DNA of 64,000 bases from an uncultured Muribaculaceae bacterium (GCA_944320595.1 CALUIB010000008.1:1-64000), one strand, 5' to 3'; numbered from the stretch's first letter, positions 6,816 to 15,707 are shown. Notes: generated by a model from the letters alone, not told the origin. Program-made: numbers and translations.

Positions 6816-7683
6816 TAATTTCATTACGGTTAATTTCACTCCAAATCTTGATAAGGCTTATAACCGTCTGATACTGCATCATGTAATCGGTTTCCCGATA
6901 CGTTTTTTCGACTTTTGCCTCAAATTCTTCAACCGTAACCGGCATTAACAAAGTATGCACCACCTCGATGGTTTTATTCCTTGTGACAAATGCCGTCACC
7001 GAACAGTATTCGATATACTCGCCACATCGAGGATAAAGGTTGTCGATATGCAAATAATCATCGCCCTGCGACACAAGGGCATCACCGCCAATATATGCAT
7101 TGCCTCCGACACGTGCTTTACCGTTTATACGAGCCGAGCCATATATGGAAACATTACCAAACACTTTGGCAGAACCCGAAACCCTGGCGTTGCCCCAAAT
7201 ATGCGCATGACCATACAATCGCACATGCCCCGAAATTCTCGCATACCCCGACACATGTGCATAATCCTCTACCCGCGCACTACCTTTAACTTGCGCATCA
7301 TCTGAAATACTCGCGTGCCCACGAACAATGGCATTACCCGACACTTCGGCCCAGTCTTGCACCCAAGCATAGTCACTTACAATAGCACTACCATCCACGA
7401 CGGCAGAGGTGAAAACCATTGCGTGGCCCGAAATGCGAGCCGCACCACGCACACAAGCATAACAACACACCTGCGCATCTTCCTCCACCACAGCATCGTC
7501 CATTACCATGGCACTATCGTCCACCCATGCATTGCCATAGTGGCTTAAATTGCCTTCATGCTCTATATACCCACCCAGATTGCCACGTCTCGCGCGACCA
7601 GCAGGTCTTACGCATTTTATCCTGTACAATCGTCTCCCATCTACCGTGATGCTGTCATCGGTCAAAACATATTTCTTTTTCAT
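6799..7683 (-). CDS. Left-handed beta-helix repeat protein, copy 3 (YdcK-like)
   Basis: 294 residues from MKKKYVL, the start that aligns with the paralogues. An in-frame upstream Met at 7737 lies inside the conserved leader and is rejected. About 26 hexads make this the longest helix of the three. The tail lacks the INRK stop of its paralogues: one base is missing in the run after INR, so the frame continues as NEITMFIK into the neighbouring FtsZ-like scar and ends at its in-frame TAG. This is the promoter-proximal copy of the array. Function unknown. Confidence 0.75.
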   Translation of the reverse strand: MKKKYVLTDDSITVDGRRLYRIKCVRPAGRARRGNLGGYIEHEGNLSHYGNAWVDDSAMVMDDAVVEEDAQVCCYACVRGAARISGHAMVFTSAVVDGSAIVSDYAWVQDWAEVSGNAIVRGHASISDDAQVKGSARVEDYAHVSGYARISGHVRLYGHAHIWGNARVSGSAKVFGNVSIYGSARINGKARVGGNAYIGGDALVSQGDDYLHIDNLYPRCGEYIEYCSVTAFVTRNKTIEVVHTLLMPVTVEEFEAKVEKTYRETDYMMQYQTVISLIKIWSEINRNEITMFIK

Positions 7684-7738
7684 AGCGTATAATTTAGTTA
7701 GCGGCCTGCACCGGGAATATCCCCCCAAAAGCCGCAAG

Positions 7739-7774
7739 CAAAATTACCGCCACCATGTGCCAATCCATGGCACA
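7739..7774 (-). promoter_or_regulatory. Conserved promoter/operator ahead of beta-helix copy 3
   Basis: TAATTTTG at 7739-7746 (minus) with the same inverted repeat TGTGCCA-N5-TGGCACA at 7756-7774. The sequence beyond the repeat differs from the other two leaders, marking the edge of the duplicated unit. Confidence 0.55.
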
Positions 7775-7824
7775 AACTCGTTCAAATAAGATTATTTATT
7801 GTCGAGCAACAAATGCAGCCTTGG

Positions 7825-8238
7825 CTACTTCGGAGCTTTGAAAGTGATAGGCAGCGTGTACCACACATCCACAGGTTTCCAGTCGTCGAGCTTGCCGGGG
7901 TTGAAATCGGGCAGCGACTTCACCACCCTCACGGCCTCGGTATCAAAGTCGGGGAACGACCCTCTCACAATTTTCACTTCGCCGATTTTGCCGGTCTTGG
8001 TAACCACGAATTGTGTTATAACTCTGCCCTCGGTTATCCCCTCCTCTAATGCCGATTCGGGGAAAACGATATGCCCGGCCACCCACTTCTGCAATGCATC
8101 TGCGCCGCCAGGGAACGACGGCATGGTGCTTACAGCCGTGTAAACCTTATCTTCACCGCCACTTTGGGCGAAACAACACACACCAGCCAATCCCATGACG
8201 GCAACTGCCATAATCATCAATATCCTTCTCATATCCAT
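7825..8238 (-). CDS. TonB C-terminal-domain periplasmic protein
   Basis: 137 residues: a signal peptide (about 1-24, ending CCFAQS) and one TonB_C domain (about 35-135) with PSFPGGADALQKWV, the typical GxVxxxFVVxxxG strand (GRVITQFVVTKTGKIG) and a final VWYTLPITFK strand. It has no membrane anchor and no Pro-rich spanner, so it is not a full energy transducer. Bacteroidota carry many such stand-alone TonB_C proteins of unclear role. A promoter with both boxes lies 68 bases upstream. Confidence 0.82.
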   Translation of the reverse strand: MDMRRILMIMAVAVMGLAGVCCFAQSGGEDKVYTAVSTMPSFPGGADALQKWVAGHIVFPESALEEGITEGRVITQFVVTKTGKIGEVKIVRGSFPDFDTEAVRVVKSLPDFNPGKLDDWKPVDVWYTLPITFKAPK

Positions 8239-8305
8239 CTTAATTTATATAGTTTATGTTAAGCAATCTCCATGATAAGTCCGCTATTAGCCTAAGCGAC
8301 TTCAA

Positions 8306-8336
8306 CAAATTTACGTAAAAACACCTATAAAACCAA
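8306..8336 (-). promoter_or_regulatory. Promoter of the TonB-C gene
   Basis: Minus strand: TTG, 20 bases, then TAAATTTG (8306-8313), followed by a leader of about 65 bases to the ATG. Confidence 0.55.
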
Positions 8337-8378
8337 TTATCGCTGCCCTCTAAAATGCGCCCTTACAAGTCACTGATG

Positions 8379-9194
8379 TCAAAATATGCTCATGTAATCC
8401 ACACCATATAGCTGGGCATATTCTTTGGTCAAGCCCTCTTCATGGCATTCCTTCAACTTCTTTCTGATTATTTTCCTCAATGTAGGCCCTACTTTTTCAT
8501 TAAATTCATACCAATACTGCGACCGATAAACTTCGACTGGTTCACAAGCCATGCACCCACATGGTACCCATTCCCGAGGCAACCGATACCCTTTCCCTTT
8601 AACGACTAATTGCGGATTCCACTTTGATATGTGCATCTCCCAACCATCATAATCCTGTTCCACAAGTGCCGCCTCTTTCAATTTCCGTTCAAGCAGCTCC
8701 CAAAATTCCAACTTATGATTAGGATGAACCGTGTGGCACAATTCATGGATAATCGTACTGTAGATACGTTTCTCATTTCCAAGCAACAAATAGAGAAAAT
8801 CAAACTCCACGTGATTATCTTCATAACAGCAAAACGCAAGAGCATCATAACGATGCCATCTATACGGCACTCGTGTGCTTTTATAATCCTTAAAGCCAAG
8901 CTCGCTCGCATACCTGCCCACTTCGCCAGGCAGGTATTTGGCCGCAGCCATATACAGATGCAAAATTGTTTCCTTGGGAACCTTCCTCACCGCCCCGTAA
9001 AACAGCCTTTTATCCTTTAAACCGAAAACTTTCGACTTCGGCCCTCCTGCCATACAATATGTGTCGCCATACTTCTCGCAATAACTGCCTATAATATACT
9101 CGCTATGCCAACACTTTTTTGCGACATCGGCCAAGTGTCCGAGAAGTCTCGCACGGCATTCCAAAAATTCGTTCCACGACCCTATTTGTTCCAT
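8379..9194 (-). CDS. YgjP/DUF45-type zinc metallopeptidase
   Basis: 271 residues from MEQIGSW; an upstream in-frame Met at 9272 would add an unlikely extension. The key motif is HELCHTVHPNHKLEFW at about residues 170-185: HExxH plus a third His five residues later and an FW pair, the arrangement of the YgjP/WLM metallopeptidase group. A CGCMAC pair of cysteine doublets in the C-terminal third could bind a second metal. There is no signal peptide, so it is cytoplasmic. Substrate unknown. It is flanked by its own gaps and is probably monocistronic. Confidence 0.72.
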   Translation of the reverse strand: MEQIGSWNEFLECRARLLGHLADVAKKCWHSEYIIGSYCEKYGDTYCMAGGPKSKVFGLKDKRLFYGAVRKVPKETILHLYMAAAKYLPGEVGRYASELGFKDYKSTRVPYRWHRYDALAFCCYEDNHVEFDFLYLLLGNEKRIYSTIIHELCHTVHPNHKLEFWELLERKLKEAALVEQDYDGWEMHISKWNPQLVVKGKGYRLPREWVPCGCMACEPVEVYRSQYWYEFNEKVGPTLRKIIRKKLKECHEEGLTKEYAQLYGVDYMSIF

Positions 9195-9346
9195 ATCCGT
9201 TTTTTTTTGCACAAAAATAGGCACAACATACGCCAAAATGCGGCACAAGCCACAGCAAACTGTCTCAAACATTTAAACTTTGCCAAAAACAGCTCGATAA
9301 AACTACAAATAATGCAAAATCTTAACAGGTTATAAAAACTATTGCT

Positions 9347-9354
9347 TACATTTG
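9347..9354 (+). promoter_or_regulatory. -7 box for the DUF4251 gene
   Basis: TACATTTG 30 bases before the ATG at 9384. It lies inside a possible N-terminal extension starting at 9342 and so argues for the later start. An AGGAG sequence at 9371-9375 precedes that ATG. The -33 box is weak. Confidence 0.45.
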
Positions 9355-9383
9355 GCACTGAAACTTATTTAGGAGACACGCTT

Positions 9384-10001
9384 ATGAAAAATCTAATGAG
9401 AATTTTTGCTGTGATGCTGGTAGCCACGTTCATGGCACAAGCCTTGCCTGCACAGGAATTAGAGCAGATTTCCGGCATACCCGAGAATGAGACCAAGGAA
9501 GAACGCAAGGCCCGTGAGAAACGGCTTGAGGCTCTGCGCGACTCAATTGCATTTGTCGAAGCCCAAATGGCACTCGACTCAAGCTACTTCGTAATAACAG
9601 CCGACCGCATAATGCTCGACAACCGCATCAACATCATGGCTCCCGAGGCGGGAACCAACTTCGTGCTTGTGCAGGGCGACAAGGCCATAGTGCAGCTGGC
9701 ATTCAACAATGGCTTTTCGGGGCTGAACGGGCTGGGTGGCATAACCGTGGAAGGCTCTATCAACAACCGCAAGACCAAGGTCTCGAAAAAAGGAGACATC
9801 AGCTACGACTTCAGCGTGAACGGAACAAGTATCTCGGCACAGGTATATATCACCGTCTATAAGAACACAAATCAGGCGATGGTTTACATCAACCCCAATT
9901 TCAATTCCAACTCGATGACCGTGTATGGTCCGCTTATCCCATACGACCACCAAGGCGACCGCTACGGCAACAAGGTGTTCCAAGGGCGAACTTTTCACTA
10001 A
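9384..10001 (+). CDS. DUF4251 domain secreted protein
   Basis: 205 residues. A signal peptide (MKNLMRIFAVMLVATF..., cleavage near ALPAQ) is followed by a charged helix (about 30-55) and a DUF4251 domain with the hallmark GTNFVLVQGDKAIVQ and NGLGGITVEGSI segments. DUF4251 proteins are periplasmic, Bacteroidota-specific and of unknown function. Start chosen at the signal-peptide Met with AGGAG upstream. Transcription ends at a strong bidirectional terminator. Confidence 0.85.
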   Translation: MKNLMRIFAVMLVATFMAQALPAQELEQISGIPENETKEERKAREKRLEALRDSIAFVEAQMALDSSYFVITADRIMLDNRINIMAPEAGTNFVLVQGDKAIVQLAFNNGFSGLNGLGGITVEGSINNRKTKVSKKGDISYDFSVNGTSISAQVYITVYKNTNQAMVYINPNFNSNSMTVYGPLIPYDHQGDRYGNKVFQGRTFH

Positions 10002-10007
10002 TGCCCC

Positions 10008-10063
10008 AAAATACAATAGAGAGGCGTGCCGTTCTTGGTCGGCACGCCTCTCTATTGTATTTT
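10008..10063. terminator. Bidirectional terminator
   Basis: Perfect 24-bp stem (10008-10031 with 10040-10063) with an 8-base loop, A-run on the left and T-run on the right. It serves the convergent DUF4251 and trmN6 genes. Confidence 0.92.
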
Positions 10064-10078
10064 ATCCTGCAAGAGCGT

Positions 10079-10792
10079 TCACATTTTAAGGTAGAAATCC
10101 CTTGTCAAGTCGATGTATTGGGCTGTGTATTCGTGATGGCGTTCTGTTTCTATCACCAGCTCGTCGTGGGCAGTCTCCTTTTCGGTCAATCCCATTTGCC
10201 ACAAAATGCGTTTATACTTGGCACTGGGCTTGGGCCGCACAAATGTCTTCTTCTCCACCCACAAGCCCTCGGCTTGCGCTAAAGAGGCAATACATTCGTC
10301 GGCCTCCACGGGCGTGACGATGCAGATGCGGCCATTCGGGGCAAGCAGCGATGCCGCCTTGCCCAACAGTCCGCCGTAGGTCAATGCCGTGCAGTGGCGT
10401 GCTACCATCCGTCCTGTGTCTTGAGGCAAAATGCCATTGGCATAAAACGGCGGATTCGACACTATGAGGTCATATTTGCACCCAGCCGGCTCATATTCCA
10501 TGAAATCACGGTTTATTACAGTTATGCGGCTTGCCCACGGCGAATTTACCACATTATGGGCTGCCTCCCTGCTTGCCAACGGGTCAATTTCCACCGCATC
10601 AATTAGCGCGCCGCCATTGCGCTGGGCCACCATCAAGGCGATAAGCCCCGTACCCGTGCCAACATCAAGCACATGGCAAGCGTTCTCCACATTGCACCAT
10701 GCACCAAGCAGAACGCCGTCGGTGCCCACTTTCATAGCCGCCATGCTGTTGCTAACGCTGAATTGCTTAAACCTAAAAACAGAATTTTCCAC
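10079..10792 (-). CDS. trmN6: tRNA1(Val) (adenine37-N6)-methyltransferase
   Basis: 237 residues, the length of YfiC/TrmN6. SAM-binding motif I is VLDVGTGTGLIALMVA (about 40-55), the acidic end of strand 2 is DAVEID, and the catalytic motif is SNPPFYANG, the NPPF/Y signature of N6-adenine methyltransferases. It would methylate A37 of tRNA-Val. The N-terminus FRFKQFSVSN...MKVGTDGVLLGAW is typical of the family. Convergent with the DUF4251 gene and downstream of the pyruvate oxidoreductase gene on the same strand, separated by a hairpin. Confidence 0.9.
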   Translation of the reverse strand: MENSVFRFKQFSVSNSMAAMKVGTDGVLLGAWCNVENACHVLDVGTGTGLIALMVAQRNGGALIDAVEIDPLASREAAHNVVNSPWASRITVINRDFMEYEPAGCKYDLIVSNPPFYANGILPQDTGRMVARHCTALTYGGLLGKAASLLAPNGRICIVTPVEADECIASLAQAEGLWVEKKTFVRPKPSAKYKRILWQMGLTEKETAHDELVIETERHHEYTAQYIDLTRDFYLKM

Positions 10793-10812
10793 GTCACGAT
10801 AAGCATAAAATG

Positions 10813-10859
10813 GCCGAGTAGGATAAAAACACTTTTACCGCATTTTTAACCTACTCGGC
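10813..10859 (-). terminator. Hairpin between the pyruvate oxidoreductase gene and trmN6
   Basis: 10-bp perfect stem GCCGAGTAGG / CCTACTCGGC with a 27-base AT-rich loop, followed on the minus strand by CATTTTATG. It could end the long upstream transcript, or attenuate it before trmN6. Confidence 0.5.
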
Positions 10860-10892
10860 ACAAATTTCAATATACTTTCAAATCACACCCTA

Positions 10893-13800
10893 TTACTTAA
10901 CATCGTCGGGATCCTGCCCCCATTGTTGACGGGCAAGACGGCGATAGTTGTTGTAACGCCATTGAGCATTCTTCTTGGCCTCGGCAAACAGCTCTTCGGC
11001 TTCGGTAGGATACTGTTTCATTACCGATGCGTAGCGCACTTCACCCTTCAAGAATGCCTCGAAGTTATCCCAGTTAGGCTCCTTGCTGTCGAGCGAGAAC
11101 GGGTTCTTGCCCTCTTTTTCAAGGTCGGGGTTGTAACGCCACAAGTGCCAGTAACCGCATTCTACGGCCCTTGCCTCTTCGGCTTGAGCCTTGCCCATGC
11201 CGGCTTTCAAGCCATGGTTGATACATGGAGCGTAAGCAATGATAATCGACGGCCCGTCGTATGCCTCGGCCTCGCGGATGGCCTTCAACGTCTGTGCATT
11301 GTCGGCACCCATGGCGATTTGAGCGCAATATACATAACCGTAGGTAGATGCAATCAAGCCCAAGTCTTTCTTGCGAACACGCTTGCCCGATGCAGCAAAC
11401 TTGGCAATGGCTCCAAGCGGAGTAGCCTTCGATGCCTGGCCGCCGGTGTTGGAATAAACCTCGGTATCAAGCACCAGAATGTTGATATTCTTGCCCGAAG
11501 CAATCACATGGTCAAGGCCGCCGAAACCTATATCATAGGATGCGCCGTCGCCGCCGATAATCCAGTGCGAGCGTTTGGTCAAGTAGTGGCCAAGTTCATA
11601 TACCTGCTTGCAGATGGGATTGTCGCAACCTTCGAGTGCGGCAAGTATTTTGTCGGCAAGCTCGCGGCTCTTGTCGGCATCTTCCTTGTTTTCGAGCCAT
11701 TCGGTAAACAGAGCCTTGGTTTCTTCGGTAGTGCAATCGCAAGTCAAAGCCTCTTTTACTTTGTTTTCAAGGCGTATGCGCATCTTGTCGTATGCAAGGT
11801 GCATACCAAGACCGAACTCGCAGAAGTCCTCGAACAACGAGTTAGCCCATGCCGGACCGTGACCCTTCTCATTGGTGGTATAAGGAGTAGAAGGCACCGA
11901 ACCCGAGTAGATAGAGCTACAGCCAGTTGCATTGGAGATAATCTCCCTGTCGCCAAACAATTGTGAAATCAATTTCACGTATGGAGTTTCGCCGCAACCC
12001 GAGCAAGCACCCGAGAATTCAAACAGCGGAGTGGCGAACTGCGAGTTCTTCACGTTGGCCTTAACGTCAACGAGGTTCTGCTTGCTCGTCACGTTATCCA
12101 CGCAGTAATCCCATTTTGCCTGGTTGCTTGTTTCGGTTTCAAGCGGTTTCATCGACAGAGCCTTCTCGCCCTTCTTGCCCGGACATACGTCAACGCAGTT
12201 GCCGCAACCAAGGCAGTCGAGGTCGTCAACCACTTGTGCGAATTGCATACCGGCAAACATCTTGCCAATTGCAGGCAGCGTCTCGCCTTCCTTGAACGGA
12301 GACTTGGCAAGCTCGTCGGCAGTCATCACGAACGGACGTATTGCTGCGTGAGGACAAACGAATGCGCACTTGTTACATTGGATACAGTTGGCCGGGTTCC
12401 ATTCGGGAACAAATGCCGACACACCACGCTTCTCATACTTTGCGCTACCCGGTTCCCATGTACCGTCGGGGTTGGCTACGAATGCCGAAACGGGGAGCAA
12501 GTCGCCGTCTTGTGCATTGATGGGCCTAACGAGGTCGCGGATTACTGCCGGAACGTCATCGTCGGCAGCTGCGTCAACTTCAAGGTTCGACCATGCTGCA
12601 TCTACCGGCAATTCCTTGTACTCGCCACCACGGTCAACGGCTGCGTAGTTCTTGTTGACCACATCTTCGCCCTTCTTGCCGTAAGACTTCACAATGAACT
12701 TTTTCATTTGTTCCACTGCAAGGTCAACGGGGATTACGCCAGTAATGCGGAAGAATGCCGATTGAAGGATGGTGTTGGTGCGGTTGCCAAGGCCAATCTC
12801 CTGAGCAATCTTGGTTGCATTGATGTAGTAAACCTTAATATTGTTGTCGGCAAAGTATTTCTTCACCTTGTTAGGCAAGTTCTTAACCAATTCTTCGCCT
12901 TCCCAAATCGTATTTAGCAAGAATGTGCCATTCTTCTGCAAGCCGCGAGTCACGTCATACATGTGCAGGTAGGCCTGTACGTGGCAAGCAACGAAGTTGG
13001 GAGTCGTCACCAAGTAAGTAGAATGGATAGGTTCGTCGCCGAAACGAAGGTGCGAGCAAGTGAAACCGCCCGACTTCTTGGAGTCGTATGAGAAATATGC
13101 CTGACAATACTTGTTGGTGTTTTCACCGATAATCTTGACGGAGTTCTTGTTTGCACCCACAGTACCGTCGGCACCCAAGCCATAGAACTTGGCTTGGAAC
13201 ATACCCTTCGAGCCGAGTGCAATCTCCTCCTTGAGCGGGAGCGAAGTAAATGTAACGTCGTCCACAATGCCCAGCGTGAACTGGTTCTTAGGCATCGGCA
13301 GGGCAAGGTTTTCATACACGGCAAGTATTTGTGCCGGAGTGGTATCCTTTGAGCCAAGGCCGTAGCGACCGCCCACAATCATCGGGGCATTCTCCACGCC
13401 ATAGAAACAATCCTTCACGTCAAGGTAAAGCGGTTCGCCGGTTGCGCCAGGCTCCTTGGTGCGGTCGAGCACGGCAATGCGCTTTGTCGATGCCGGCACA
13501 GCTGCAAGGAAGTGCTTTGCGCTGAACGGGCGGTACAGGTGCACGGCAACAAGACCCACCTTCTCGCCCTTTTCGGTCAAGTAATCGATGGTTTCGCGTA
13601 TAGCCTCGGTAGCCGAACCCATGGCTATGATTACGCGGTCGGCATCGGGTGCGCCATAGTAATCAAACAAGCCATACTTGCGGCCGGTGATTTCAGCTAT
13701 CTTGTTCATGTATTCCTCCACGATACCCGGAACGGCATTGTAGTATTCATTGCTCGATTCACGGTGCTGGAAGAACACGTCGGGGTTTTCAGCCGTACCG

Positions 13801-14453
13801 CGGGTAACAGGCTTGTCGGGGTTCATAGCCCTGTGGCGGAATTCGGCCAATGCCTCCTGGTCGATAAGCGGGGCAAGGTCTTCGTTGTCGAGAGCCTCGA
13901 TTTTCTGTATTTCGTGCGAAGTGCGGAAACCGTCGAAGAAGTTAACAAACGGCACACGCGACTTGATAGTAGCCAAATGGGCAACGCCTGCCAAATCCAT
14001 GACTTCCTGCACCGAGCCCTCACACAGCATAGCAAAACCCGTCTGGCGAGTTGACATCACGTCTTGGTGGTCGCCAAAGATACACAACGCATGAGAGGCA
14101 AGCGTGCGAGCCGACACGTGGAACACGCATGGCAACAATTCGCCTGCTATCTTATACATATTGGGAATCATGAGCAGCAACCCCTGCGAAGCAGTATAGG
14201 TGGTGGTCAATGCTCCTGCTTGCAACGATCCGTGGACGGCTCCTGCCGCGCCACCTTCCGACTGCATTTCCTGCACGCACACAGTTTCTCCGAAGATGTT
14301 CTTTCTACCAGCGGCAGCCCATTCGTCGATATGCTCTGCCATGGTTGAGGATGGCGTAATAGGATATATTGCAGCCACTTCGGTGAACATATAGCTCACA
14401 TGGGCCGCAGCCTGATTACCATCACAAGTCAAGAATTTTTTTTCTTTACCCAT
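10893..14453 (-). CDS. nifJ: Pyruvate:ferredoxin (flavodoxin) oxidoreductase
   Basis: 1186 residues, full length for the single-chain enzyme. Order: pyruvate-binding domain with YPITPSSTMAE near the N-terminus, domain II, the gamma-type domain, a ferredoxin domain with two 4Fe-4S motifs (CIQCNKCAFVCPHAA and CLGCGNCVDVCPG, around 680-760), a further cysteine pair (CSGCGE), and the TPP-binding domain with GDGASYDIGFGG and NTGGQASKATP. It converts pyruvate and CoA to acetyl-CoA and CO2, reducing ferredoxin or flavodoxin, and marks an anaerobic metabolism. It is oxygen-sensitive and cytoplasmic. Probably transcribed alone. Confidence 0.97.
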   Translation of the reverse strand: MGKEKKFLTCDGNQAAAHVSYMFTEVAAIYPITPSSTMAEHIDEWAAAGRKNIFGETVCVQEMQSEGGAAGAVHGSLQAGALTTTYTASQGLLLMIPNMYKIAGELLPCVFHVSARTLASHALCIFGDHQDVMSTRQTGFAMLCEGSVQEVMDLAGVAHLATIKSRVPFVNFFDGFRTSHEIQKIEALDNEDLAPLIDQEALAEFRHRAMNPDKPVTRGTAENPDVFFQHRESSNEYYNAVPGIVEEYMNKIAEITGRKYGLFDYYGAPDADRVIIAMGSATEAIRETIDYLTEKGEKVGLVAVHLYRPFSAKHFLAAVPASTKRIAVLDRTKEPGATGEPLYLDVKDCFYGVENAPMIVGGRYGLGSKDTTPAQILAVYENLALPMPKNQFTLGIVDDVTFTSLPLKEEIALGSKGMFQAKFYGLGADGTVGANKNSVKIIGENTNKYCQAYFSYDSKKSGGFTCSHLRFGDEPIHSTYLVTTPNFVACHVQAYLHMYDVTRGLQKNGTFLLNTIWEGEELVKNLPNKVKKYFADNNIKVYYINATKIAQEIGLGNRTNTILQSAFFRITGVIPVDLAVEQMKKFIVKSYGKKGEDVVNKNYAAVDRGGEYKELPVDAAWSNLEVDAAADDDVPAVIRDLVRPINAQDGDLLPVSAFVANPDGTWEPGSAKYEKRGVSAFVPEWNPANCIQCNKCAFVCPHAAIRPFVMTADELAKSPFKEGETLPAIGKMFAGMQFAQVVDDLDCLGCGNCVDVCPGKKGEKALSMKPLETETSNQAKWDYCVDNVTSKQNLVDVKANVKNSQFATPLFEFSGACSGCGETPYVKLISQLFGDREIISNATGCSSIYSGSVPSTPYTTNEKGHGPAWANSLFEDFCEFGLGMHLAYDKMRIRLENKVKEALTCDCTTEETKALFTEWLENKEDADKSRELADKILAALEGCDNPICKQVYELGHYLTKRSHWIIGGDGASYDIGFGGLDHVIASGKNINILVLDTEVYSNTGGQASKATPLGAIAKFAASGKRVRKKDLGLIASTYGYVYCAQIAMGADNAQTLKAIREAEAYDGPSIIIAYAPCINHGLKAGMGKAQAEEARAVECGYWHLWRYNPDLEKEGKNPFSLDSKEPNWDNFEAFLKGEVRYASVMKQYPTEAEELFAEAKKNAQWRYNNYRRLARQQWGQDPDDVK

Positions 14454-14616
14454 AATAATACTGTTAAATGATATTTTTCGTTTCCTGTATTTTTAATGCC
14501 GAACGGCACGGCTTTAATCCTTTCATGGCAAAAATCCGTGCCTGCTTTACCATATTCTTTTATACAGTTTTGATACCTAATTTGTATGGCGAAATTAATC
14601 ATTTTTATTACGCCGT

Positions 14617-14624
14617 CAAAATTA
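14617..14624 (-). promoter_or_regulatory. Candidate -7 box for nifJ
   Basis: TAATTTTG on the minus strand about 160 bases before the nifJ ATG. The -33 region is only T-rich. The rest of 14454-14756 is AT-rich leader with no gene seen. Confidence 0.35.
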
Positions 14625-14756
14625 TTTCAAAAAAAATCACTGCATATAAAATTATGCAAGAGCCGACAACATAATATCAGCCCTTGCACCACCAGTTAGC
14701 TCAAAATCCACCGCCATCCTGTATATGGCAGGCGATTTCGGTATGTCCTTTTTTAA

Positions 14757-15707
14757 TCATTTGCTATAATGCACCCACGCGTCGGGGTAATCGTCGGCAA
14801 TGGCATATTTCAGCTCCATCAGTTCAGGGACCGACTTGCCCGAGGCCACATACACACGGTACTTGCCGTTTCGAGCCAGCACCTTGAAGTCATATCCCGT
14901 AGTAGTTTGAGCCGCAATAAACTTATCGGCCTCCGACTGCGACAGTACCGAGCATACTATTAGGAAATATTTGTCGTCAATGGCACATGCTGCCGCGGCC
15001 TCGCCTCTGCGCTGGCTGCCATAGCCTTTCACAACTACGCTGTCGGCATCTGGCCTCGGCATGGCAATTGCAAGTTCGTGCACTTCGGCAACGTATGGGA
15101 ATGCACCATCGGTCGATACCTTGAATGCATTCATGCTTGCATATTCCTGGTTCCCGTCCTTGACCGAAATCGGGGTTGACAGCACAAACGAAAGCACCAG
15201 CAGCACCAATATCGACGCTGCTATCTTCAGATAAGTCCTGTTGGCGGCAAACCAACTGGCGGCCGCCCTGCTACGGCGCGGCTCGGCTTGCAGAACATTG
15301 AGCGGACGCATGGTGAACGGAGCCATTCCGTAAAACTCGTATGCACTCGTGCGCCTCGGCACAAACACCAAGTTACGTCCCGACAATTTGAAAATGCCGA
15401 CCATACCGAACGAGAGTTCACCTTCCTCGTCCAGCTGCTTGTTGAAACTCGCCACATTTTCTCGTATTATGTCGTTTGCCACATCGTAGGCGCACCCTTC
15501 CCTGCGCATTACCGAATTCACCAACAACCCGTCGTTATGCGTCAGCTCCTCGTTGAACGACAGCCGCCTCTCGGGCGCATACCACGCCGAGCCATCGGCA
15601 TCGCAGTGCGCAGGCTCATATTGAGCTATAAATGCGCCAAATCCCGGCACAACCACGCAGTCGTGACGTGAAACAAGGTACTCTATATGCTCAACTATCG
15701 AAATCAT
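14757..15707 (-). CDS. HU-like domain / SPOR domain membrane protein
   Basis: 316 residues. The N-terminal part (about 1-130) is an HU-type (CCDC81-like) domain: HIEYLVSRHDCVVVPGFGAFIA, LTHNDGLLV and the GxFxLSGRNLVFVPR hairpin. One membrane helix follows at about 160-180 (IAASILVLLVLSFVLST), then a SPOR-like domain at about 235-315 (YFLIVCSVLSQSEADKFIA...YRVYVAS). SPOR domains bind denuded peptidoglycan at division sites, so the protein may tether a cytoplasmic HU-like head to the septal wall. This arrangement recurs in Bacteroidota. The promoter is placed so that the mRNA should be leaderless. Confidence 0.85.
   Translation of the reverse strand: MISIVEHIEYLVSRHDCVVVPGFGAFIAQYEPAHCDADGSAWYAPERRLSFNEELTHNDGLLVNSVMRREGCAYDVANDIIRENVASFNKQLDEEGELSFGMVGIFKLSGRNLVFVPRRTSAYEFYGMAPFTMRPLNVLQAEPRRSRAAASWFAANRTYLKIAASILVLLVLSFVLSTPISVKDGNQEYASMNAFKVSTDGAFPYVAEVHELAIAMPRPDADSVVVKGYGSQRRGEAAAACAIDDKYFLIVCSVLSQSEADKFIAAQTTTGYDFKVLARNGKYRVYVASGKSVPELMELKYAIADDYPDAWVHYSK

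Noticed and set aside
4795-7683. CRISPR-like or tandem DNA repeats
   Set aside because: The regularity comes from 18-base codon hexads of the beta-helix proteins; there are no conserved direct repeats with unique spacers.
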